Source: Flavobacterium sp. AG291
GTDB lineage: Bacteria > Bacteroidota > Bacteroidia > Flavobacteriales > Flavobacteriaceae
Assembly: GCF_003350375.1 (NCBI RefSeq)
Contig: NZ_QQAR01000001.1
Span: forward strand, 1 to 64,000
Reading direction: 5' to 3'
DNA: 64,000 nucleotides
A program made the translations under genes and the position numbers. Below are positions 16,598 through 25,103 of the stretch, piece after piece. Position 1 is the stretch's first letter; each line of letters begins with the position of its first letter. The notes under the pieces were generated by a model. It saw only the letters and a list, made by a program, of their open reading frames with translations. It had not been told where the DNA came from and did not search any database.

Positions 16598-18199
16598 ATG
16601 GAGAATTACGGCCTTTCTACGAAAACGATTTCGTTAGAGAACTTGGGAATAAAGAATGCTAATGTGAGATATCAGCTGACTCCCGATGAGTTACATGATA
16701 TCACGATTGAAAAAGGCCAGGGAGTTGAAAGCGATACAGGAGCACTTGCTATCAATACAGGTGAGTTTACAGGAAGATCGCCTCAGGATCGTTTCATCGT
16801 TCATGACAGCATTACAGAAGATAAAGTTTGGTGGGGTAACGTAAACATTCCGTTTGACAGTGCAAAATTTGATGCACTTTACGATAAGGTTACGGATTAC
16901 CTTTCTAATAAAGAAGTTTTTGTGCGCGACAGTTATGTGTGTGCCGATGAAGATTACAGATTGAATGTAAGGGTGGTAACGGAAAATTCATGGTCTAACC
17001 TTTTCTGTTATAATATGTTTCTTCGTCCTGAAGAATCAGAGCTTGAAGATTTTAAAGCAGACTGGCACGTTGTATGTGCGCCGGGCTTTATGGCAGATCC
17101 TGCTGTAGACGGTACACGTCAGTCTAATTTTGCTATACTTAATTTTACAAGGAAAATCGCTTTAGTAGGCGGTACAGGATATACTGGCGAGATGAAAAAG
17201 GGCATCTTCTCTGCTTTGAACTTTATCCTTCCTGTAGATAAGAATACCCTGCCTATGCACTGTAGTGCTAATGTAGGTGAAAATGGAGACACAGCTATTT
17301 TCTTTGGCCTTTCAGGTACAGGGAAAACAACACTTTCTGCCGATCCTGCACGAAAGCTTATTGGAGACGATGAGCATGGCTGGACAAGCAATAACTCTGT
17401 GTTTAACTTTGAAGGTGGCTGTTATGCTAAGGTAATTAACCTTACCGAAGAAAACGAGCCCGATATCTTCAGGGCTATTAAAAGAGGTGCGCTTCTTGAG
17501 AATGTAATTTTTAAACCGGGCACTAACGAGGTAGATTTTGAGGATATTTCTATAACTCCTAATACACGTGTTAGCTATCCAATTACACATATTGATAACA
17601 TACAGCCGGGCTCAGTAGGGCATAACCCTAAGAATATTTTCTTCCTGAGTGCTGACTCGTTTGGTATCCTGCCTCCAATCTCTAAACTGACTCCGGGACA
17701 GGCTGCCTACTACTTTATCTCTGGTTATACGGCTAAAGTTGCCGGTACAGAGGCGGGTATAAACGAGCCGCAACCAAACTTCTCAGCTTGTTTCGGTGCG
17801 CCATTCATGCCGCTTCACCCTGCTAAATATGCAGAAATGCTTAGCAGCAAAATGAAAGAAGCAGGAGTAAATGTATGGCTTATTAATACAGGATGGACTG
17901 GTGGTCCTTATGGTACAGGCCAGCGTATGAAACTGAAGCTTACAAGAGCGATGATTACCGCAGCGCTAAACGGTGAGCTTAATAATGTAGAATACAAAAA
18001 CCATGAGGTGTTTGGTCTTGCCATTCCTCAAACATGTCCTAATGTTCCTGATGAGGTTCTTAACCCGAGGGATACATGGGAAAACAAAGAAGCTTATGAT
18101 GCAAAAGCCCTTGAACTGGCTGCAGCATTTAAAAATAATTTTGCCAAATTCGAAGAGTTTGCAAATGAAGAAATTATGTCCGGCGGACCGTTGGCATAA
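16598..18199 (+). CDS. pckA: Phosphoenolpyruvate carboxykinase (ATP)
   Basis: 533 aa. It converts oxaloacetate plus ATP to PEP, CO2 and ADP, the entry to gluconeogenesis. The kinase P-loop GLSGTGKTTLS (about residue 238) and the kinase-2-like segment LIGDDEHGW are intact, as are the substrate motif TGEFTGRSPQDRF (near residue 50) and GYTAKVAGTE. I place the start at the ATG at 16598 (MENYGLSTKTISL), the usual Flavobacterium N-terminus; in-frame codons upstream overlap the predicted TACTTTTG promoter box at 16557-16564. A terminator follows at 18236. Confidence 0.97.
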   Translation: MENYGLSTKTISLENLGIKNANVRYQLTPDELHDITIEKGQGVESDTGALAINTGEFTGRSPQDRFIVHDSITEDKVWWGNVNIPFDSAKFDALYDKVTDYLSNKEVFVRDSYVCADEDYRLNVRVVTENSWSNLFCYNMFLRPEESELEDFKADWHVVCAPGFMADPAVDGTRQSNFAILNFTRKIALVGGTGYTGEMKKGIFSALNFILPVDKNTLPMHCSANVGENGDTAIFFGLSGTGKTTLSADPARKLIGDDEHGWTSNNSVFNFEGGCYAKVINLTEENEPDIFRAIKRGALLENVIFKPGTNEVDFEDISITPNTRVSYPITHIDNIQPGSVGHNPKNIFFLSADSFGILPPISKLTPGQAAYYFISGYTAKVAGTEAGINEPQPNFSACFGAPFMPLHPAKYAEMLSSKMKEAGVNVWLINTGWTGGPYGTGQRMKLKLTRAMITAALNGELNNVEYKNHEVFGLAIPQTCPNVPDEVLNPRDTWENKEAYDAKALELAAAFKNNFAKFEEFANEEIMSGGPLA

Positions 18200-18235
18200 T
18201 GTGAATTTTAGAATAGATGTTTTTTGGAAAGAAGG

Positions 18236-18263
18236 CTGCCTCAGAGATGGGGCAGTTTTTTTT
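18236..18263 (+). terminator. Terminator after pckA
   Basis: Stem CTGCC / GGCAG with extra G-T and C-G pairing, followed by eight T. Confidence 0.7.
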
Positions 18264-18413
18264 ATTTCTCACCGAGAGTAAGAATGAGTCTTTCCTTTCT
18301 TTGGGTGTGGCTGAAAGCCAAGGTGGTTTGATTTGAAAAGATATGGAGTTTGTGTTTTTATCCTTAACGGCTAAAAAAGTGGAGGATGATACTGATTTGA
18401 AAAAATCCGATAT

Positions 18414-18440
18414 AAAAAAAAGCCGCTCATTGAGCGGCTT
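18414..18440 (-). terminator. Terminator after the uroporphyrinogen-III-synthase-like gene
   Basis: Perfect 10-bp stem AAGCCGCTCA / TGAGCGGCTT with a 1-nt centre. The left-hand A-run gives the T-tract on the minus strand. Confidence 0.8.
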
Positions 18441-18462
18441 TCCTGTATTGTAAAGTAAAGTT

Positions 18463-19221
18463 CTATTTTTCCTTAGTTTCTTTATTAGCTTTAATAATGT
18501 ATTTTTCAAGAGCCATTGTCATAGACGGGGTGTCCGGTGTCGGAGCCATGATGTCTACTCTAAGGCCATGGTCAAGAGCTTCTTTTTGTGTAGAGCTTCC
18601 AAATACGGCAATACGTGTATTGTTTTGCTGGAAGTCAGGGAAGTTCTTGAAAAGCGATTTGATTCCTGTTGGTGTAAAGAATGCAAGTACGTCATAATAT
18701 ACATCTTTAAGGTCGCTAAGGTCGCTCATTACGGTTTTGTAAAAAGTTCCCGGAGTCCAGTCTACCTTAAGGTTGTTAAGAGTAGGAGGTATATCGTGGT
18801 TTAGCTGATCTGACGACGGCAGCAGGAATTTTTCGTCTTTATATTTTTTGATAAGCGGAGCCATATCAGCAAAATCTTTCTGGCCTACATATATTTTACG
18901 TTTGCGGTACACTACATATTTTTGCAGGTAAAATGCAATAGCTTCACTCTGGCAGAAATACTTAAGTGTTTCCGGTACTTTGTATCGCATTTCTTCTGCT
19001 ACCCGAAAAAAATGATCTACCGCAAATTTGCTGGTAAGAATGATAGCAGTGTAGTTGTTAAGGTCAATTTTTTGTGCCCTTACGTCTTTAGCGGTTACAC
19101 CCTCTACGTGAATAAATGACCTAAAATCAACTTTTACTTTTAATTTTTGCTGAATTTCAAAGTATGGTGAATTTTCTACTTTAGGTTCCGGCTGGGAAAC
19201 CAAAATTGTTTTCACTTTCAT
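18463..19221 (-). CDS. Uroporphyrinogen-III synthase family protein (HemD-like)
   Basis: 252 aa matching the HEM4 fold: two alpha/beta lobes joined by a two-strand linker. Recognisable segments are TILVSQPEPK at the N-terminus, YTAIILTSKFAVDHFF, and DVLAFFTPTGIKSLF in the second lobe. HemD cyclises hydroxymethylbilane to uroporphyrinogen III in heme synthesis. The sequence is divergent and no hem genes are adjacent, so the enzymatic assignment is by family only. It lies 15 bp after the DUF4271 gene, a pairing often seen in flavobacteria. Confidence 0.85.
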   Translation of the reverse strand: MKVKTILVSQPEPKVENSPYFEIQQKLKVKVDFRSFIHVEGVTAKDVRAQKIDLNNYTAIILTSKFAVDHFFRVAEEMRYKVPETLKYFCQSEAIAFYLQKYVVYRKRKIYVGQKDFADMAPLIKKYKDEKFLLPSSDQLNHDIPPTLNNLKVDWTPGTFYKTVMSDLSDLKDVYYDVLAFFTPTGIKSLFKNFPDFQQNNTRIAVFGSSTQKEALDHGLRVDIMAPTPDTPSMTMALEKYIIKANKETKEK

Positions 19222-19236
19222 ATTTAATTGTAATAC

Positions 19237-19908
19237 TTAACTGTTTGTAAACCAATAATACATGAAATAATAGGGCGCTATTTCAAGTGTGCAAAGATAC
19301 AAAATAAAATAGAATAACTTGCCGAGGATTAAATTTTGATAAATCCTTAATGAAACAAGGTAAGACGCGATACTGGCGGCGATTATTAGGCCAATAATTA
19401 CATAAATGACAATTGCGTGCTGTGAGTTGTTGTAAAATAAGAAAATATTTACAGGTAAAAGCAATAATCCGATGTAGGTTCTGTAATTTACTTTGTGCAA
19501 ATTGAAAAGCTCATTAAACTCCTCTATATTAAAGGCTGTGGCTATAATTTTTTCGATAAGGTATTTGGCAAGTATGAAAACACCTATAAGTGTAAACAGC
19601 TGTATAAAAAACACCCAGCTTGTTTTTTTGGAAGGGTCATCATCGTTATAACTCAGTAAAAACTGAATAAGAAAAGTAAACGATACCACCTGGATAAAAA
19701 AGAATGAGATGGTAAACCAACTCAGCATATTTCCACTGTCTTTATATATTTTAGTATACTTATCTGAAACCGCCAGTTTTATGAATTCGGCAAAACGGTT
19801 CTCAAATACGCTTCTGTTTATGGCGATAAGTGCAAAGCAGGTAACAAATACCAATGTCGCCCAATCTTTGGTGCCAATTAATCTTTCGTGGTATACCAGG
19901 TCCATCAT
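19237..19908 (-). CDS. DUF4271 family polytopic membrane protein
   Basis: 223 aa with about six TM segments. The N-terminal DWATLVFVTCFALIAINRSVF, the central SYND linker and the C-terminal YYFMYYWFTNS fit DUF4271, a Bacteroidota-restricted family. Function is not known. A TAATTTTG box on the minus strand at 19913-19920 sits only a few bases before the first ATG (19908), so the second ATG (19905) or a very short leader is possible. It is probably co-transcribed with the HemD-like gene downstream. Confidence 0.82.
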   Translation of the reverse strand: MMDLVYHERLIGTKDWATLVFVTCFALIAINRSVFENRFAEFIKLAVSDKYTKIYKDSGNMLSWFTISFFFIQVVSFTFLIQFLLSYNDDDPSKKTSWVFFIQLFTLIGVFILAKYLIEKIIATAFNIEEFNELFNLHKVNYRTYIGLLLLPVNIFLFYNNSQHAIVIYVIIGLIIAASIASYLVSLRIYQNLILGKLFYFILYLCTLEIAPYYFMYYWFTNS

Positions 19909-20015
19909 GCTGCAAAATTAGCATTTTTTGCATTCTCTTATTTTAATTATAATTTAAATATGGTGTCAGACCGTTAGAAATACATTATTTTTGCACTAAA
20001 ATTCAAAGGTACCTC

Positions 20016-20738
20016 ATGAGCAAAGGCATAGTTATAGTTCCTACTTATAACGAAATTGACAATATTGAAGCTATTATCAGGGCGATTTTTCTGCTTGATA
20101 CTGCCTTTGATGTACTTATAGTAGATGATAACTCGCCTGATGGTACTGCTAAAAAGGTGGCTGAGCTTCAAAATGAATATGCAGGAAGGCTTTTTCTTGA
20201 AGTGAGGGCTGGTAAATCCGGACTAGGTACTGCTTACGTACATGGCTTTAAGTGGGCTATTTCACAAAAGTATGACTACATCTTTGAGATGGATGCTGAT
20301 TTTTCGCATAACCCTAATGACCTTGAAAAGTTATATGAGGCTTGTGTGAAAGGAGCCGATGTAGCCATAGGTTCCCGTTATGTAACGGGTGTAAATGTGG
20401 TAAACTGGCCGCTAAACAGGGTGTTGATGTCGTATTATGCGTCAGCTTATGTGCGTGCCATTACCGGGATGACAATACGCGATGCAACCGCGGGCTTTAT
20501 ATGCTATAAACGCAAGGTGCTTGAGAGCGTAAATCTGGACAGGATTAAATTTGTGGGCTATGCCTTTCAGATTGAAATGAAATACCGTGCTTATGCTAAC
20601 GGTTTTAATATAGTAGAAGTGCCTATTATCTTTACTGACAGGACAAAAGGTGAATCTAAAATGAGCAATGCTATCATAAAAGAAGCTATCTTTGGGGTAG
20701 TAGCGCTGCGAATAAAAAAAATGCTTAACAGACTATAG
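20016..20738 (+). CDS. Polyprenol monophosphomannose synthase (GT2)
   Basis: 240 aa. A GT-A glycosyltransferase with IVPTYNEIDNIE at the N-terminus, the nucleotide-binding DDNSPDGT, and the metal-binding EMDADFSHNP (about residue 92). C-terminal TDRTKGESKMS is the signature that separates dolichol/polyprenol-phosphate mannosyltransferases from other GT2 enzymes. It moves mannose from GDP-mannose to a polyprenyl phosphate carrier, providing a lipid-linked sugar donor for the periplasm. It lacks a C-terminal TM domain, like DPM1-type enzymes. A TATTTTTG box lies at 19986. pyrC follows after 10 bp. Confidence 0.93.
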   Translation: MSKGIVIVPTYNEIDNIEAIIRAIFLLDTAFDVLIVDDNSPDGTAKKVAELQNEYAGRLFLEVRAGKSGLGTAYVHGFKWAISQKYDYIFEMDADFSHNPNDLEKLYEACVKGADVAIGSRYVTGVNVVNWPLNRVLMSYYASAYVRAITGMTIRDATAGFICYKRKVLESVNLDRIKFVGYAFQIEMKYRAYANGFNIVEVPIIFTDRTKGESKMSNAIIKEAIFGVVALRIKKMLNRL

Positions 20739-20748
20739 AAGAGAATTG

Positions 20749-22089
20749 ATGAACAGGATTTTAATTAAGAATGCGAAGATTGTAAACGAAGGATCTATTT
20801 TTGAGGGTGATCTTTTAATTGAGGATAAATTCATTAAAGAGATTGCCGAGAAAATAAGCCCGAAATCTTCAGATGTGCAGATTATTGATGCTGAAGGGAA
20901 CTTTCTTATACCGGGTGCGATAGACGACCAGGTGCATTTCCGTGAGCCGGGCCTTACCCACAAAGGGACTATTGAGACTGAATCGCGTGCTGCCGTTGCC
21001 GGTGGTATCACATCTTTTATAGAACAGCCTAACACCGTGCCTAATGCGGTTACTCAGGAACTGTTAGAGCAAAAATACCAAAGGGCATCTGAGGTTTCGT
21101 ACGCTAACTACTCGTTTATGATGGGTGGTACAAATGATAACCTTGAAGAAGTTCTTAAAACAAATCCAAAGAATGTTGCCGGAATTAAGCTTTTCCTTGG
21201 GTCATCTACAGGAAATATGCTGGTTGACGATGAGCAGGTGCTTGAAAAGATATTTTCGAGTACTAAGATGCTTATTGCAACGCATTGTGAGGATGAGGCT
21301 ACCATTCGCGAAAATCTTGAAAAATACAAAGCTGAGTATGGCGACGATATTCCTGTGAAATTCCACCCGCTTATCCGTAGTGCTGAAGCTTGTTACATAT
21401 CATCGTCACGAGCTATTGAGCTGGCAAAAAAAACAGGCGCAAGGCTGCACGTATTCCATGTGTCTACAGGAATAGAAACAGAGTTGTTTACTAATAAGAT
21501 TCCTCTGGAGGATAAAATGATCACTGCCGAGGTGTGTGTACATCACCTATGGTTTAGTGATGCTGATTATGAGAAAAAAGGGGCGCTTATAAAATGGAAC
21601 CCTGCTGTTAAAACAGCTGAAGACCGTGATGCTTTATGGACTGCTCTTCTGGATGACAGAATTGACGTTATCGCTACAGATCACGCTCCTCATACACTAG
21701 ACGAAAAGAAAAACCCATATACAAGTTCACCTTCGGGAGGGCCGCTGGTGCAGCATGCTGTAGTAGCAATGTTTGAGGCTTATCACCAAAATAAAATATC
21801 GGTAGAGAAGATTGTTGAGAAGATGGCGCATAACCCTGCCAAGATATTTAAAATCGAGAAAAGAGGTTTTATCAGGGAAGGTTACTATGCCGATCTTGTT
21901 ATCGTAAACCCCGGCTTACCATGGAATGTGAAAAAAGAGAATATCCTTTACAAATGTGGCTGGTCTCCGTTTGAGGGGGTAAACTTCAAATCGAGAATTA
22001 CTCATACTTTCGTAAACGGTTCGCTTGTATACAACAACTTTAAGGTAAAAGATATTCGCTGTGGCGAAAGACTTTTGTTTGACAGATAA
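20749..22089 (+). CDS. pyrC: Dihydroorotase (PyrC, class I, atypical metal motif)
   Basis: 446 aa. Amidohydrolase that cyclises carbamoyl aspartate to dihydroorotate in pyrimidine synthesis. The first metal motif reads DDQVHFREPG, with Gln61 where most dihydroorotases have His (DxHVHFR); His63 is kept. Other expected residues remain: GIKLFLGSSTGN (the lysine usually carbamylated), ATHCEDEA, HVFHVSTG and ATDHAPHT (aspartate). I use the ATG at 20749, not the TTG 3 bp before. It lies 10 bp after the mannosyltransferase and 21 bp before the lipoprotein gene, so the three are probably co-transcribed. Confidence 0.93.
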   Translation: MNRILIKNAKIVNEGSIFEGDLLIEDKFIKEIAEKISPKSSDVQIIDAEGNFLIPGAIDDQVHFREPGLTHKGTIETESRAAVAGGITSFIEQPNTVPNAVTQELLEQKYQRASEVSYANYSFMMGGTNDNLEEVLKTNPKNVAGIKLFLGSSTGNMLVDDEQVLEKIFSSTKMLIATHCEDEATIRENLEKYKAEYGDDIPVKFHPLIRSAEACYISSSRAIELAKKTGARLHVFHVSTGIETELFTNKIPLEDKMITAEVCVHHLWFSDADYEKKGALIKWNPAVKTAEDRDALWTALLDDRIDVIATDHAPHTLDEKKNPYTSSPSGGPLVQHAVVAMFEAYHQNKISVEKIVEKMAHNPAKIFKIEKRGFIREGYYADLVIVNPGLPWNVKKENILYKCGWSPFEGVNFKSRITHTFVNGSLVYNNFKVKDIRCGERLLFDR

Positions 22090-22110
22090 AAAAACGGTCT
22101 TTTAGTATAT

Positions 22111-22563
22111 ATGAAAAGAATTACATTGTTATTGGCGGCTGTTATGGTGGTTTCCTGTGGAAAGGGGACTGTAGAAAAACCAAAACACCTGCTGTCTGAA
22201 GACGAAATGGCCAATATTATATATGATATCAATATGGTCCAGGCTTTGCGTTCAATGCAGTCTCAGGCAATGCCGGATAATGATGTGGTTGCAAAGCAAT
22301 ATATATACAAAAAATATAAGATAGATAGCCTTGACCTGGCGCAAAACAACGCGTGGTATGCTGCTGATATGGAGAATTATGAAAAGATCCATAAAAAAGC
22401 ATCCGAGAGGGTTCAGAAAGAAATGGACGCACTTAAGCCATCAAAAGACACTGTTTTACCTTCAAAACAATTTAAGCAGGGTTCGGCTAAAGTTAACCTT
22501 AAAGCGAAGCGCGATAGTCTTCGGCAAGCTGCTTTAGAAAAACAGAAGGCGGTACAAAAGTAA
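22111..22563 (+). CDS. DUF4296 lipoprotein
   Basis: 150 aa. Lipoprotein signal MKRITLLLAAVMVVSC (Cys16) followed by KPKHLLSEDEMANIIYDINMVQAL, the DUF4296 core, and a long charged, partly coiled-coil C-terminus. The family is limited to Bacteroidota and commonly sits after dihydroorotase. Function unknown. Its last 65 bp (22499-22563) overlap the 3' end of the convergent NAD-dependent epimerase gene, so both 3' ends encode protein on opposite strands. Confidence 0.87.
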   Translation: MKRITLLLAAVMVVSCGKGTVEKPKHLLSEDEMANIIYDINMVQALRSMQSQAMPDNDVVAKQYIYKKYKIDSLDLAQNNAWYAADMENYEKIHKKASERVQKEMDALKPSKDTVLPSKQFKQGSAKVNLKAKRDSLRQAALEKQKAVQK

Positions 22564-23497
22564 AATCCAGTGTTTCCTTAATCTTACTGTTGTCATACGT
22601 TTCACGATTGTGTGATGAACGTGCCATGCTTTGCGTAAGTCTTCTTTTTTGCCTTAAAAGTTTTGACAGGAACCAGTCCAGTCTCCATCCAATAGAAGTA
22701 ATTATAGGTGTTGCCTGTATAGATGGGTGTTTTGCTTTCAGGTTGTCAGCAATACTATTCATAATATCTTTATACGACATATTTTCAGCAATAAGTGTAT
22801 ATCTTTCACCGTTGATGCTGGTAGCCATAAGTTGTGTCATAGCCTTTACTACATCTTCTACAGCGATAATACCGCAGCTGCCTTCGGCATAAAAAGACTG
22901 TCCGTTACTTATGGTTTTAAAAATAACGCCACTGCCGGATTCCCAAAAGCCTTTTCCGAAAATAATCCCCGGATTTACTATAACCACATTCAGGCCTTCC
23001 TGCCAGGCGCGCCAAACTTCCATTTCGGCGCCATATTTACTAATGGCATAGTCGCTGTGACGAACTTCAGGATTCCAGTCGGTTTCTTCGGTAATAATTT
23101 CATTCTCTTTAGGGTCGCCCAATGCAGCAATAGAACTTACATGGCAAAACTTTTTTACGCCAAAATCGAATGCACAGTTTACCATGTTAGCAGTGCCTTC
23201 TATATTTACCTTACGTAAAAGTTCTTCGTCGCTTGGTTCAAACGAAACACAGGCAGCGCAATGGTATACGGTTTCTATGCCCTGAAAAGCATCTCCAAGA
23301 GAAGGGATATCAGTAATGTCGCCAATTAGCCACTCGATTGTATTAAAATGCGGGTTGGAATTTGCGGCAAAAAGGGTACGGGTTTTTGCCAGTGATTTTT
23401 CACTGCGATAGAGTGCGCGCACCTGTTGCCCGCTTTTTGTAAGCTCGAGCAGCAAATGGGCTCCTACTAATCCTGTTCCTCCGGTTACTAATATCAT
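22499..23497 (-). CDS. NAD-dependent epimerase/dehydratase family protein (extended SDR)
   Basis: 332 aa. Extended short-chain dehydrogenase with the dinucleotide fingerprint TGGTGLVGAHLL at residues 5-16 and the catalytic YAISKYG pair (Tyr and Lys, about residues 153-157). The segment NPGIIFGKGFW and the C-terminal helical region are typical of dihydroflavonol-4-reductase-like or nucleoside-sugar epimerase members. The substrate cannot be told from sequence. It is transcribed alone, with its 3' end overlapping the DUF4296 gene by 65 bp in antisense. Confidence 0.88.
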   Translation of the reverse strand: MILVTGGTGLVGAHLLLELTKSGQQVRALYRSEKSLAKTRTLFAANSNPHFNTIEWLIGDITDIPSLGDAFQGIETVYHCAACVSFEPSDEELLRKVNIEGTANMVNCAFDFGVKKFCHVSSIAALGDPKENEIITEETDWNPEVRHSDYAISKYGAEMEVWRAWQEGLNVVIVNPGIIFGKGFWESGSGVIFKTISNGQSFYAEGSCGIIAVEDVVKAMTQLMATSINGERYTLIAENMSYKDIMNSIADNLKAKHPSIQATPIITSIGWRLDWFLSKLLRQKRRLTQSMARSSHNRETYDNSKIKETLDFTFVPPSVFLKQLAEDYRASL

Positions 23498-23602
23498 TAC
23501 GGCAAAAATACACTAAGTGTAAGATTAAATGATATAATTGATGTCAATTAATGTAAAAAAATCATATTGTATTGTATTTTTGCATCTCATTAAAATAAAC
23601 GT

Positions 23603-24910
23603 ATGAAAAATTTTGTAGAAGAACTAAGATGGAGGGGCATGGTGCACGACATGATGCCGGGAACTGAAGAGCAACTGAACAGAGAAATGACCACTGCCTA
23701 TATAGGCTTTGATCCAACTTCTGACTCATTGCATATCGGTAGCCTTGTGCCTATCATTATTCTTGTTCACCTGCAAAAATGCGGACACAAGCCTATTGCA
23801 CTTGTGGGTGGTGCTACAGGTATGATTGGCGACCCTTCGGGTAAATCAGATGAGCGAAACCTGCTTGATGAAGCTGCACTTAACAAAAACGTAGAGGGTA
23901 TTAAAGGAGTGCTTTCGCGTTTCCTTGATTTTAATTCTACCGAGGCTAATGCGCCGGTATTGGTAAACAACTACGACTGGATGAAGGAATTCTCATTCAT
24001 CGGATTTGCGCGTGATGTAGGTAAACGTATTACGGTAAACTACATGATGGCTAAGGATTCGGTTAAGAAGCGTCTTTCGGGTGAGGCAGGAAACGGTATG
24101 TCGTTTACTGAGTTTACTTACCAGCTTATCCAGGGATACGATTTTTACCATCTTCACAAAACGCTTGGGGCTAAACTTCAGTTAGGTGGTAGCGACCAGT
24201 GGGGTAACATTACCACGGGTACGGAGCTTATTCGTCGTATGAACAACGAAGAGAGTCAGAAAGAAGCTTTTGCTATGACGTGCCCGCTTATTACTAAAGC
24301 TGACGGTTCTAAATTCGGAAAATCCGAAGGCGGTAACGTATGGCTTGATGCAGATAAGACATCGGTTTACAAATTCTACCAATTTTGGTTAAATACATCA
24401 GATGCTGATGCAGAAAAATATATCAAGATATTTACTTTTCTTCCTAAAGAAGAGATTGAAGTGCTTATCGCACAGCATGCTGAAGCTCCTCATTTAAGGG
24501 TTCTTCAGAAAAAACTTGCTGCCGAAGTAACAACTTTTGTACACTCTAAAGAGGATATGGAAGATTCGGTTAAAAAATCGGAGTTCGTTTTCTCTAATTA
24601 TAATAAAGAGGATCTTGCAGGGCTTAACGATGAGTTCTTTACTGATATCTTTGGAGAGTTCTTTACTCCGGCTATCAAAAAAACAGATCTTGGCGTTGAG
24701 GCTAATATTGTAAACATCCTGGCAGATTCAACTAATATCTTTACTTCGCGTGGTGAAGCGAGAAAAGCGCTTATTGCTAATGCGGTTGCTATCAATAAAG
24801 AAAAAGTAACTGAAACGTATACGCTATCAGAATCGGATATTATCCTTGGGAAATACATTCTTGTATCGCACGGAAAGAAAAAGAATTTTGTGATTCCTGT
24901 TGAAGGGTAA
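23603..24910 (+). CDS. tyrS: Tyrosine--tRNA ligase
   Basis: 435 aa class Ic synthetase. HIGH motif HIGS at 44-47 (SLHIGSLVP), tyrosine pocket [12 protein letters not shown], and KMSKS equivalent KFGKS at 237-241. A C-terminal S4 RNA-binding domain occupies about 365-430. It charges tRNA-Tyr. A TATTTTTG promoter box lies at 23575-23582, 20 bp before the ATG, so the leader must be very short. A terminator follows at 24932. Confidence 0.97.
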   Translation: MKNFVEELRWRGMVHDMMPGTEEQLNREMTTAYIGFDPTSDSLHIGSLVPIIILVHLQKCGHKPIALVGGATGMIGDPSGKSDERNLLDEAALNKNVEGIKGVLSRFLDFNSTEANAPVLVNNYDWMKEFSFIGFARDVGKRITVNYMMAKDSVKKRLSGEAGNGMSFTEFTYQLIQGYDFYHLHKTLGAKLQLGGSDQWGNITTGTELIRRMNNEESQKEAFAMTCPLITKADGSKFGKSEGGNVWLDADKTSVYKFYQFWLNTSDADAEKYIKIFTFLPKEEIEVLIAQHAEAPHLRVLQKKLAAEVTTFVHSKEDMEDSVKKSEFVFSNYNKEDLAGLNDEFFTDIFGEFFTPAIKKTDLGVEANIVNILADSTNIFTSRGEARKALIANAVAINKEKVTETYTLSESDIILGKYILVSHGKKKNFVIPVEG

Positions 24911-24931
24911 TCAAAGATCAATATAAAATGA

Positions 24932-24957
24932 AAGGAGCTTTAAGGCTCCTTTTTTTA
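24932..24957 (+). terminator. Terminator after tyrS
   Basis: AAGGAGC / GCTCCTT 7-bp stem, 6-nt loop, followed by a T-run. Confidence 0.85.
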
Positions 24958-24978
24958 TGATTTGTTTTCTAGAGTTTC

Positions 24979-25068
24979 GTCATTGCGAGGCGGTACGACG
25001 AAGCAATCTATGATTTATTCTTTACTGAAAGAGATTGCCACGCTCCATTGTATTCCGCTCGCAATGAC
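24979..25068. repeat. REP-like palindromic element, 90 bp
   Basis: Outer arms GTCATTGCGAG (24979-24989) and CTCGCAATGAC (25058-25068) are perfect 11-bp inverted repeats. Inner arms CAATCT (25004-25009) and AGATTG (25032-25037) also pair. The sequence in between is variable. This conserved-end, variable-centre layout is typical of dispersed intergenic palindromes with CATTGCGAG...GAAGCAATC cores. A half copy lies at 547-571 and a variant at 35517-35573. Confidence 0.75.
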
Positions 25069-25081
25069 CCGGAAGTCGAAA

Positions 25082-25097
25082 AATCTAACAATCTAAC
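25082..25097. repeat. Octamer tandem repeat, class C (GTTAGATT on minus strand), 2 units
   Basis: AATCTAAC occurs twice in tandem, 7 bp beyond the stop of the LuxE-like gene. Read on the minus strand it is GTTAGATT, a rotation of the GATTGTTA unit found after the alkyltransferase-like gene at 35465. It lies between that stop and the REP-like element. Confidence 0.55.
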
Positions 25098-25103
25098 GAT
25101 TCT

